A stretch of DNA of 39,356 nucleotides from contig CAVAUD010000004.1 in NCBI GenBank assembly GCA_963591565.1, forward strand, positions 1-39,356. Direction: 5' to 3'. The notes under the pieces are model-generated. The model worked only from the letters and a program-made list of their open reading frames with translations. It had not been told where the DNA came from and searched no databases. How positions within the stretch are numbered: position 1 is the first letter of the stretch; every line of letters begins with the position of its first letter. Source of the stretch: Paratractidigestivibacter sp963591565 (GTDB lineage Bacteria > Actinomycetota > Coriobacteriia > Coriobacteriales > Atopobiaceae). A program made the translations under genes and the position numbers. Positions 1-6,698 of this stretch are shown piece by piece.

Positions 1-88
1 GTTTGTCTCCACGCGCAGTTCCGCATGAGCCGAAGGCCACTTAATGTGGCCTTCGTGCGAATAGGACTGTTTGAGCATGGAGACAAAC
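1..88 (-). repeat. Nested inverted repeat / long imperfect hairpin downstream of trpS
   Basis: The outer arms GTTTGTCTCC (1-10) and GGAGACAAAC (79-88) are exact inverted repeats. Read on the minus strand they extend to 14 pairs with one U-G wobble. The inner arms CGAAGGCCAC (31-40) and GTGGCCTTCG (46-55) form a perfect 10-bp stem with a 5-base loop. Between them, CAGTCC and GGAACTG can pair with one bulged A, so the whole 88 bases folds into one long interrupted hairpin. No T-run follows on either strand, so it is not a standard intrinsic terminator. It lies in the expected 3' region of trpS. It could be an RNA-stability or Rho-related structure, or a small repeat element cut by the window edge. 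Confidence 0.6.
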
Positions 89-112
89 GCGGGAGGGCCC
101 GACGACTCACAA

Positions 113-126
113 GTACAACGTTGTAC
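113..126. repeat. 14-bp perfect palindrome just after trpS
   Basis: GTACAACGTTGTAC is a perfect 14-bp palindrome, 10 bases past the trpS stop codon. As RNA it could make a 5-bp stem with a 4-base loop, and as DNA it could be a dimeric protein site. No T-run follows it. No function can be assigned. Confidence 0.5.
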
Positions 127-136
127 CGACGGTCAG

Positions 137-1189
137 CTAATACACCATCCCCATAGCCTCCCGCACCTCACACAACGTCTCATGTGCGATTTCGTTAGCC
201 TTCTTGTTGCCGTCGTTCAACACGTCCTTGATGTAGTCCATGTCCTGCAGCAGCTCCTCGCGCTTCTCGCGAATCTCCGCGAAGCGCCCGTTCACGGCCT
301 CGGTCACGACCTTCTTGAGCTGTCCGCCGCCGCCCATGCCGATCTCGTCCGCGAGCTCCTTCGGGTCGCGGCCAGAGCAGATGCCAGCCGTCGTGAGCAG
401 GGCAGAGACCTCGGGGCGGTTGTCGGGGTCGAAGGTGATGTTGCGCTCGGAGTCGGTCTTGGCCTTCTTGATGAGCTTCGCGGTCTCCTCGGCCGTCATG
501 GAGATCGAGATGGCGTTGCCGTAGGACTTGCTCATCTTGCGGCCGTCGAGGCCCGGGAGCAAAGGCGTCGAGGTGAGAAGGCCCGTGACCTCGGGGAAAA
601 CCTTGCCATAGCGGTTGTTGAAGCGGCGGGCGATCTTGTTGGTGACCTCGATGTGGGGAAGCTGGTCGCGGCCCACGGGCACGATGTTGCCCTTGCAGAA
701 CAAGATGTCGCAGGCCTGGTGCACCGGGTAGGTGAGAAGAAGGCCGGTGAGGTCGTGGCCGCTGGCCTCCTGCTCGGCCTTGACGGTGGGGTTGCGCTCC
801 AGCTCGGCCTCGGTGACCAGCGAGAGGAACGGCAGCATGAGCTGGTTTTCCTCGGGAACGGCCGAGTGGGTGAAGATCATGGTCTTTGCGGGGTCGATGC
901 CGCAGGCCAGGTAGTCGACGACCATGTTGTAGACGTTGTCCTGGATGTTCTTGGTCGTGTCACGGTCGGTGATGACCTGGTAGTCGGCGATGATGATGTT
1001 GGTCTTGACGCCCATCTCCTGCAGACGCACGCGGTCGACCAGGGTGCCAAAATAGTGGCCCAGGTGCAGACGCCCGGTGGGGCGGTCGCCGGTGAGCATG
1101 GTGTATTTGGAAGCATTGCCGGCTTCCAGGTCTGCGTGGACCTCGTTGCTGCGCGCCAGCGCGGCCTCGTAGCTGCCCTCGTTAGCCAT
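137..1189 (-). CDS. trpS: Tryptophanyl-tRNA synthetase (TrpRS)
   Basis: This class I aminoacyl-tRNA synthetase charges tRNA-Trp with tryptophan using ATP in the cytoplasm. The 350-residue protein is close to the usual 330-350. The HIGH-type signature appears as GDRPTGRLHLGHYFGT (about residues 34-49), and the KMSKS loop as GRKMSKSYGN in the second half. The start is ATG 1189, with AAGGAG six bases upstream. It is divergent from the cyclo-ligase gene across about 156 bp. The leader is too short for a T-box riboswitch and no T-box core sequence is visible, so tRNA-controlled regulation is not supported here. Downstream lie a 14-bp palindrome and a long nested hairpin rather than a classical terminator. 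Confidence 0.96.
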   Translation of the reverse strand: MANEGSYEAALARSNEVHADLEAGNASKYTMLTGDRPTGRLHLGHYFGTLVDRVRLQEMGVKTNIIIADYQVITDRDTTKNIQDNVYNMVVDYLACGIDPAKTMIFTHSAVPEENQLMLPFLSLVTEAELERNPTVKAEQEASGHDLTGLLLTYPVHQACDILFCKGNIVPVGRDQLPHIEVTNKIARRFNNRYGKVFPEVTGLLTSTPLLPGLDGRKMSKSYGNAISISMTAEETAKLIKKAKTDSERNITFDPDNRPEVSALLTTAGICSGRDPKELADEIGMGGGGQLKKVVTEAVNGRFAEIREKREELLQDMDYIKDVLNDGNKKANEIAHETLCEVREAMGMVY

Positions 1190-1215
1190 TCATAACTCCT
1201 TATAAAAGGGATTCT

Positions 1216-1244
1216 TTGTTACAGATGCATCTATCTTAGTTCAA
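1216..1244 (-). promoter_or_regulatory. Candidate trpS promoter
   Basis: On the minus strand, TTGAAC (1244-1239) is followed after 17 bases by TAACAA (1221-1216). The -35 hexamer is good and the -10 is weak (3 of 6 matches). It sits about 27 bases upstream of the trpS start. It is the best sigma70-like pair on that strand of the divergent region. Confidence 0.3.
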
Positions 1245-1279
1245 TTGCTCATGAGCTACAAAGCAACTTCGCCCAAGCC

Positions 1280-1288
1280 TGCTAGAAT
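1280..1288 (+). promoter_or_regulatory. Candidate extended -10 promoter of the cyclo-ligase gene
   Basis: TGCTAGAAT is an extended -10 element (TGn plus TAGAAT). It lacks a clear -35, which extended -10 promoters can do without. Transcription would start near 1295, about 50 bases before the preferred ATG at 1346. Confidence 0.45.
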
Positions 1289-1345
1289 GTTTCTCCGCTA
1301 AGCAACACGTGACGGAAGGCTCACGGCATGAAGGGAGAAGACTAC

Positions 1346-1942
1346 ATGGCCAGCTCGTGCGGCACCGACATCGACAAGGCTTCCTTGAGGGTTCACCAGA
1401 TCAAGGCCCGTGACGCCCAGGATGCCGAGGCGAGACGTGCCGCGGACGAGAAGATCTTCTCGCATCTTGCTGCTTTGGACGCCTTTGCCAATGCGGGCCT
1501 GGTACTGACCTATGTCTCGTATCGCTCCGAGGTCGACACGCGCCGGATCATCGAGTCTTTGCTCGCCGAGGGTCGCCGCGTCGCGGTTCCGCGTTGCGAC
1601 AAGAAGGCCCACACGATGAGCTTCTTCGAGCTGTCGTCCTTCGACGATCTTGAGCCGGGCGCGCACAACATCTTGGAGCCCAAGCGCTCGCTCGTCGATG
1701 CCGTGCGCGTGCCGCAGATGGTGGGCAGCGCCTGCCTCGTTCCCGGCCTTATCTTCGACGCGGCGGGGCATCGCCTGGGCTATGGCGGCGGCTACTATGA
1801 CCGCTTCCTCGCGTTTTACCCCGGCGAGAAGGTCGGCCTGGCGCGCAGCGGGCAGATCTCGTGCAACCTTTTGCCGCAGGAACCTACCGATGTGCCCCTT
1901 GACTACGTGGTGACAGAGACAGGTGCCTGGAGCTGCAGGTAA
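1346..1942 (+). CDS. 5-formyltetrahydrofolate cyclo-ligase (5,10-methenyl-THF synthetase)
   Basis: The enzyme uses ATP to convert 5-formyl-THF to 5,10-methenyl-THF, returning a storage or inhibitory folate to the one-carbon pool. The C-terminal family signature is plain: a PGLIFD segment followed by RLGYGGGYYDRFL, which binds ATP and magnesium. The chosen start is ATG 1346, giving 198 residues, because AGGGAG (1332-1337) lies 8 bases upstream. An in-frame ATG at 1328 (preceded by GGAAGG) would add six residues and cannot be excluded. The gene stands alone between a divergent trpS and the convergent aromatic operon, and ends at a strong shared terminator. Bacterial homologues are variously called fthC or ygfA, so I leave the symbol open. 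Confidence 0.93.
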   Translation: MASSCGTDIDKASLRVHQIKARDAQDAEARRAADEKIFSHLAALDAFANAGLVLTYVSYRSEVDTRRIIESLLAEGRRVAVPRCDKKAHTMSFFELSSFDDLEPGAHNILEPKRSLVDAVRVPQMVGSACLVPGLIFDAAGHRLGYGGGYYDRFLAFYPGEKVGLARSGQISCNLLPQEPTDVPLDYVVTETGAWSCR

Positions 1943-1946
1943 TTTA

Positions 1947-1984
1947 AAACCCCGGCGTCTTTTGACGTCGGGGTTTGCTTTAAC
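1947..1984. terminator. Bidirectional intrinsic terminator between convergent units
   Basis: The arms AAACCCCGGCGTC (1947-1959) and GACGTCGGGGTTT (1964-1976) pair over 13 positions with one G-U wobble and a TTTT loop. On the plus strand TTTGCTTT follows. On the minus strand the stem runs into GTTTTAAATT. It lies 4 bases after the cyclo-ligase stop and about 50 bases after the aroQ stop, so it can end both transcripts. Confidence 0.85.
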
Positions 1985-2031
1985 GTTTGATGTCGTTGGG
2001 GTAAGGGAACCGGCCGTCGGTCTCTCGCCTC

Positions 2032-2955
2032 TTAAAGCCCGATGTGATCGGCGAGGTCGAAGATCGCCTTCTTGTACCCCTGGATGCCCATGCCCGTGAT
2101 GGTCTCGAAGCAGGCCTGGCGAATGTAGGAAATCTGGCGGAAGGCCTCGCGCTCCTCGACCTTGGAGATGTGGACCTCGACGATGGGCAGGCCCACGGCC
2201 TTGGCGGCGTCCAGGATCGCGATCGAGGTGTGCGTGTAGGCGCCGGGGTTGATCACGATGCCGTCATAGGTCTTGTAGGCGCCCTGGATCGCGTCGACAA
2301 GGTCGCCCTCGTGATTGGACTGCACGCAGTCGCACTTCGTGAAGCCGGCCTCCTCGGCGCTTTTGTGGCACAGGTCGAGAAGGGCCTGGAAGTCCTCCTT
2401 GCCGTAGACCGCGGGCTCACGGATGCCCAGCATGTTGATGTTGGGGCCGTTGATGACGAGCACGCTTGCGGGGGCGGCCTCCTCCTCGTCGTCGCTCTCG
2501 TTTTGCTTGAGAAGGTCGACGAGGCTTTTCACGCTCTCGAAGTCGTCGGGGTCGATGCTGTTGTCCGCGCTGACCGGGGCGCTGCTCGCCTGCGCGCTTT
2601 GCTTCTTTGCCGCGGCGCGCAGGGGGTTCTTGCTGATGCTTACGGTGATGGAGGGGTCGACGTCTTTTTGCACGGTGTCAACGGAGTCGGACTCGGAGTC
2701 GATGCCCGTGAGGTCGACCAGCGCGTCGTGGACGCTCTCGGCGCGTCCGGGGCCAAAGACGACCTCGAAGCCGTTCGAGCCGCGCTTGACGATGCCCAAG
2801 ACGCCGCTTGTGGCGCTCAGCTGCTCGGCGTCTACCAGGGCGGGGTTGTCGGTCACGATTCGCAGGCGGGTCATGCACAGGTCGTTGCCCGTGACGTTTG
2901 CCTTGCCTCCGACCGCGGCCAAAAGATCGTTCGCTATCTGAATCGACTTGTTCAC
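2032..2955 (-). CDS. aroQ: PTS EIIB domain fused to type II 3-dehydroquinate dehydratase
   Basis: The C-terminal part (about residues 163-307) is a full-length type II dehydroquinase, which converts 3-dehydroquinate to 3-dehydroshikimate. It shows GPNINMLGIREPAVYG with the catalytic-type Arg179 and Tyr184, QSNHEG, NPGAYTHTS and EVHIS. The N-terminal part (about 5-85) matches the glucose-family PTS EIIB domain: LLAAVGGKANV, then CMTRLR with the phosphorylatable cysteine at Cys27, then SGVLGIV and VVFGPG. A roughly 75-residue acidic, Ser/Ala-rich linker joins them. I chose the GTG at 2955 because GAAAGAGGA lies 6 bases upstream; a TTG at 3000 would add 15 residues. The gene is last in the aro operon, after a 141-base gap that may hold its own promoter. 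No EIIC domain is present in the protein or nearby. Dehydroquinase activity is well supported; the EIIB role is inference. Confidence 0.92.
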   Translation of the reverse strand: MNKSIQIANDLLAAVGGKANVTGNDLCMTRLRIVTDNPALVDAEQLSATSGVLGIVKRGSNGFEVVFGPGRAESVHDALVDLTGIDSESDSVDTVQKDVDPSITVSISKNPLRAAAKKQSAQASSAPVSADNSIDPDDFESVKSLVDLLKQNESDDEEEAAPASVLVINGPNINMLGIREPAVYGKEDFQALLDLCHKSAEEAGFTKCDCVQSNHEGDLVDAIQGAYKTYDGIVINPGAYTHTSIAILDAAKAVGLPIVEVHISKVEEREAFRQISYIRQACFETITGMGIQGYKKAIFDLADHIGL

Positions 2956-3096
2956 GTCGTGTCCTCTTTCACAAAGCAACGAGTGCTCACTTGATTTCAA
3001 CCTTTATGAGTGTCGCATCGCCTTGTTAATTGCGGGTCACGTCAAAGAAAACCCTACAACTCAGTCCGCGAACGGTCGAAGTTTTGGCCTAAGCGC

Positions 3097-4377
3097 TTAA
3101 CACCCTGTCAACTTTTGGTGGATGAGCTCCGCGTCGCCGGTGGCCGAGCCGGTGCAGGTGATGATGATGTCTGCCCAGCGGCGATAGATCGGCATGCGCG
3201 CCTCGGCGAGCTTGGCCACGCCCTGGGACTGCGACATGGGACGCCCCTCCGAGCTGAGCTCGTCGAGCGGGCGGTCGAGCATCACGATCCGCGAGTTCTG
3301 GTGGAGAAGGGCGTAGTTCTCCTCGCGGGTCACCACGCCTCCGCCGCAGGCGATGACCAGGCCCGACTTGGCGGCATAGTCGCCGGTGACCTTGGTCTCG
3401 ATCGCTCGGAAGGCGTCCTCGCCCTGCTCGCGGATGATGTCGGCCGCGTTCTTTCCGCACTCGGCGGCGATCGCGTCGTCGAGGTCGATGAAGGGACGGC
3501 CCATCATGCGGGCCAGCCTCTTGCCGCAGCTCGTCTTTCCGGCGCCCGGCATGCCGATGAGCACGACGTTTTGGCTGCTGAGAAGAACCTCGCCCAGGAT
3601 CTTCTCGAGCAAGGCGTCGTCTATCTCCTTGCCCTGGAAAAGCTCGCTGGCGAACTTGGCCTGGGTCACGAGCATGGGCAGGCCCGACTCGCAGGGCAGG
3701 CCGAGCTTCTCGGCCTCAAGGCAAATCCCGGTGCGCGTGGGGTTGTAGACGATGTCGAGCACGCCGAGAAGGCCGGGCAGCGCCGCCAGGGTCTCGGCCG
3801 CAAGAGGCGAGGCGGGGCAGTTGGGGTACATGCCCACCGGCGTCGTGTTGACGACAAGGGCCGCGTCGGCGTGGAGGTCGAGGAGGTTCTCGTAGTTGCT
3901 CTTTCCGCTGCGGGAGATGATCTGCGGCGTGGCCCCGCAGTCCTCAAGCGCCGCCACGACGGCCTGGCTCGCGCCGCCGCTGCCCAGTACCAGGGCTTTC
4001 TTTCCGGCAAGGACGTCCTTCGCCGCGCCGCCGAGGAAATTCCCGCAAAAACGGTTGAGCATCCAGGCGAAGCCCAGGACGTCGGTGTTGTCGGCATAGA
4101 TGGTGCCGTCGGGGCGGCGGACCAGCGTGTTGGCGGCGCCGAGCTTCTCGACGCGCTCGCTGCGCTCGTCGGCGAGACGGGCGGCGTCGAGCTTGTACGG
4201 GATGGTGACGTTGATGCCTTGCCAGTCCCCGTGCAGGATGCAATCCTCGACCTCGCTTGGCTCGAGCTCGACAAGCTGGTAGGGGACAGAGCCCATCTTG
4301 GCGTGGAGCTGGGGCGACCAGCTGTGGCCGAGCTTGCGTCCGATTAAGCCAAAGGGGGCGTCGATGGTCTTGGTCAT
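3097..4377 (-). CDS. aroEK: Bifunctional shikimate dehydrogenase / shikimate kinase
   Basis: This 426-residue fusion covers two consecutive steps. Residues 1 to about 265 are shikimate dehydrogenase (3-dehydroshikimate to shikimate, NADPH). They show GHSWSP for substrate binding, NVTIPYK with catalytic-type Lys62, ADNTD, and the nucleotide loop LGSGGASQA (131-139). Residues about 270-426 are shikimate kinase, with Walker A GMPGAGKT (275-282), DLDD, the FRAIE segment and CGGGVV (344-349). Each half is of normal length and appears catalytically complete. The gene starts 9 bases after the pheA stop in the same operon. Fusions of shikimate pathway enzymes are known (the fungal AROM protein), so the principle is not new. 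The symbol is descriptive. Confidence 0.95.
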   Translation of the reverse strand: MTKTIDAPFGLIGRKLGHSWSPQLHAKMGSVPYQLVELEPSEVEDCILHGDWQGINVTIPYKLDAARLADERSERVEKLGAANTLVRRPDGTIYADNTDVLGFAWMLNRFCGNFLGGAAKDVLAGKKALVLGSGGASQAVVAALEDCGATPQIISRSGKSNYENLLDLHADAALVVNTTPVGMYPNCPASPLAAETLAALPGLLGVLDIVYNPTRTGICLEAEKLGLPCESGLPMLVTQAKFASELFQGKEIDDALLEKILGEVLLSSQNVVLIGMPGAGKTSCGKRLARMMGRPFIDLDDAIAAECGKNAADIIREQGEDAFRAIETKVTGDYAAKSGLVIACGGGVVTREENYALLHQNSRIVMLDRPLDELSSEGRPMSQSQGVAKLAEARMPIYRRWADIIITCTGSATGDAELIHQKLTGC

Positions 4378-4386
4378 ATCAAATCC

Positions 4387-5532
4387 TTAAATAACCTCGG
4401 TGTAGCTGCCGAGGTAGCGAAGCTCCTGGCAGGCGCTGCTCAAAGACGAGATGAGGGCCTCGAACTCGGGCGAGGCGACGGCGCAGTCGATGTCGAAGTA
4501 GAACATGAACTCAAAGTCGCGCTGCGGGATGGGTCGGCTCTCGAGCTTCAAGAGGTTGAGGTCGAGCGCGTAGATCTTGGCGAGGACCTTGTAGAGGGCA
4601 CCCGGCTCGTGGTTCAAGACCAGCATGAGCGTGGTGCGGTCGGCGCCGGGATAGATCTCCAGCTGCTTCGAGATGCAGGCGAAACGCGTGTAGTTGTTGT
4701 CGCGGTCCTGGACGTTGCTGGCCAAGATATCAAGGCCGTAGAGGTCGGCGCAGGAGCGAGACGACAAGGCGGCGACATCGTCTCGGTCGCTCTGCGCGAC
4801 CAGGCGCGCGGCCATCGCGGTGTTCTCGCATACGTGGACGTGGGTGCCCGGCAAGGTCTCAAGGTAGTGGCGGCACTGGTTGATGGCCTGCTCATGGCTG
4901 TAGATGTCGCGGATGCCTTCGATCTTGGCGCCCTTCTTGGCCAGCAGATTGTGGTCGATCTTCTGGCGATAAGTGCGCACGACGTGGAAGGAGTGCTCCA
5001 TCATGAGGTCGAAGACCTTGTTGACGGTGCCTGCGGTCGAGTTCTCGACGGGCAGGACGCCGTAGCTGCAGCTGCCGTCCTCGACGGCTTGGAACACGCC
5101 CTCGAAGCTGGGGCAATACTGGATGGTGGGGTGCTTGAAGAAGTGCCCGGCCGCGATTTGCGAGTAGGCGCCCTCGACGCCCTGGCAGGCGACGTTTGCG
5201 TCTGCGGGGAAGAGCTCGGGCGTGCTCGCGCGGGCGGCCTCGATTTCGCCGAGAAGGGCGGGCCTCTCGTCCTCAGGCAGGGTCTCTCGGCTCTTGGCGG
5301 CTTCCATGAGGAGCTGCATGAGGACCTGCGCATAGGTTTTGAGCTCTGCGGGAACGCGGTTTGACGCGTCTGCGATCTTCTGGCGCTCGCGGCCGGGGTC
5401 GAAGACCGGCAGGCCGTTTTCGCGCTTGTAGTCGCCGATCTGGCGCGCCACCTCGGCGCGCTCGGCGAAAAGCTCGAAGATCTGGGTGTCGATGCGGTCT
5501 ATCTCTTGGCGAAGCTCGGGCATGTCGCTCAT
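4387..5532 (-). CDS. pheA: Bifunctional chorismate mutase / prephenate dehydratase (P-protein)
   Basis: The protein converts chorismate to prephenate and then phenylpyruvate, committing carbon to phenylalanine. The 381 residues hold three domains. An AroQ-class chorismate mutase (about 1-90) carries RQEIDRIDTQIFELF. The prephenate dehydratase domain (about 105-285) has PVENSTAGTVNKVFDL and the essential-type TRF in NNYTRFACI. A C-terminal ACT domain carries GALY and ESRP, the phenylalanine-binding motifs of feedback-inhibited enzymes. The start at ATG 5532 is set by AAGGA 7 bases upstream; an in-frame extension to 5622 would run into aroC. It follows aroC by 49 bases and precedes aroEK by 9. 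Allosteric inhibition by Phe is expected from the ACT motifs. Confidence 0.95.
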   Translation of the reverse strand: MSDMPELRQEIDRIDTQIFELFAERAEVARQIGDYKRENGLPVFDPGRERQKIADASNRVPAELKTYAQVLMQLLMEAAKSRETLPEDERPALLGEIEAARASTPELFPADANVACQGVEGAYSQIAAGHFFKHPTIQYCPSFEGVFQAVEDGSCSYGVLPVENSTAGTVNKVFDLMMEHSFHVVRTYRQKIDHNLLAKKGAKIEGIRDIYSHEQAINQCRHYLETLPGTHVHVCENTAMAARLVAQSDRDDVAALSSRSCADLYGLDILASNVQDRDNNYTRFACISKQLEIYPGADRTTLMLVLNHEPGALYKVLAKIYALDLNLLKLESRPIPQRDFEFMFYFDIDCAVASPEFEALISSLSSACQELRYLGSYTEVI

Positions 5533-5581
5533 GAAACGGTCCTTATGCGTGAACTGAGAAATACGGTGGTTGACCTGGTCT

Positions 5582-6697
5582 TTATTCGGCCGGCCAGGAC
5601 AGAAGGGAGTCGGCGACGGCAAGGGCGCAGACGGCCTCGGTGACGGGCACGGCCCGGGTCACGGCCGTGGCGTCGTGGCGGCCCTTGACGGACAGCTTGG
5701 CGTTCTCCATGTGCTCGAGGTCGACGGAGTCCTGCTCGCGGCCGATGCTCGAGATGGGCTTGAGCGCAATCTTGAAGTAGAGGGGCGCCCCTGTCGAGAT
5801 GCCGCCCAGGATACCGCCGGCGTTGTTGGTCACAGGAACGCACTGGCCGTCGCGCACCTGGTAGGCGTCGTTGTTCTCGCTACCGCGAAGGCGCGCGGCC
5901 TCAAAGCCGGCGCCGAACTCGATGCCCTTGACCGAGGGGATGCCAAAGGCCGCGCGGGCGATGACGTTCTCGAGCCCGTCGAACATGGGCGAGCCCACGC
6001 CGGCCGGGATCCCGCAGGCCACGCACTCGATGGTGCCGCCCACAGAGTCGGCCTCTGCCTGGGCGGCCTTGATGGCCTCGATCATGGCGTCCGCGCGCTC
6101 AAGGTCGATGGCGGGGAAGTCGCGCCCGTCGGCCAAGGCGTCCATTTGCGAGAAGAGCCTCTCGTTTGCCTCGGGTGTGTTGTCCCGTACGCAGAAGCCC
6201 TCGTCGTCGACGCCCGCGACTTGCGAGACGTGCGCGGCGACGCGGATGCCCTGGGCCTCAAGCCACTGCAGCGCGATGCCGCCGGCCACGCACAAGGGGC
6301 CGGTCAAGCGGCCCGAGAAGTGCCCGCCGCCGGGGATGTCCTGGTTGCCGTGCCACTTGGCCCACGCCGTGAAGTCGGCGTGGCCGGGGCGCGGCACGCC
6401 CATGATGTTGGCGTAGTCGCCCGAGCGCGTGTTGGTGTTCTCGATGACGGCGCACAAGGGGGCGCCGCAGGTCCTGCCCTCGGGGTTCAGGCCCGAGAGG
6501 ATGCGCACGGCGTCGGCCTCTTTTCTCGGCGTCGTCCAAGCGGCGTTGCCGGGGGCTCGGCGGTCGAGGAAGGCCTGCAGGCGCTCGAGGTCAAGGGCGA
6601 TGCCGGAGGGCAGGCCCTCTACGACGCAACCCACGGCAGCGGAGTGCGACTGGCCAAAGATCGTGGTCTTGAGCGTGTTTCCCAGGCTGGAAGGCAT
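5582..6697 (-). CDS. aroC: Chorismate synthase
   Basis: The enzyme makes chorismate from EPSP by a 1,4-elimination that needs reduced FMN. The 371 residues are typical in length. Family motifs are NTRSGDYANI, the DIPGGGHFSGRLT block and the C-terminal GRHDATAVTRAVPV. The N-terminal histidine motif reads FGQSHSAAVG where most members have a GESHG form; the histidine itself is kept. ATG 6697 lies one base after the aroA stop, with AAGGAG 7 bases upstream inside aroA. The in-frame ATG at 6745 would overlap aroA and is less likely. Very tight spacing implies co-translation with aroA. Confidence 0.95.
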   Translation of the reverse strand: MPSSLGNTLKTTIFGQSHSAAVGCVVEGLPSGIALDLERLQAFLDRRAPGNAAWTTPRKEADAVRILSGLNPEGRTCGAPLCAVIENTNTRSGDYANIMGVPRPGHADFTAWAKWHGNQDIPGGGHFSGRLTGPLCVAGGIALQWLEAQGIRVAAHVSQVAGVDDEGFCVRDNTPEANERLFSQMDALADGRDFPAIDLERADAMIEAIKAAQAEADSVGGTIECVACGIPAGVGSPMFDGLENVIARAAFGIPSVKGIEFGAGFEAARLRGSENNDAYQVRDGQCVPVTNNAGGILGGISTGAPLYFKIALKPISSIGREQDSVDLEHMENAKLSVKGRHDATAVTRAVPVTEAVCALAVADSLLSWPAE

Positions 6698-6698
6698 G

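Noticed and set aside
1190..1345. Possible T-box riboswitch before trpS
   Set aside because: The leader is short and no T-box core or specifier hairpin was found on the minus strand.
5533..5622. 30-residue N-terminal extension of pheA overlapping aroC
   Set aside because: AAGGA lies 7 bases before ATG 5532, and the extension does not resemble chorismate mutase.
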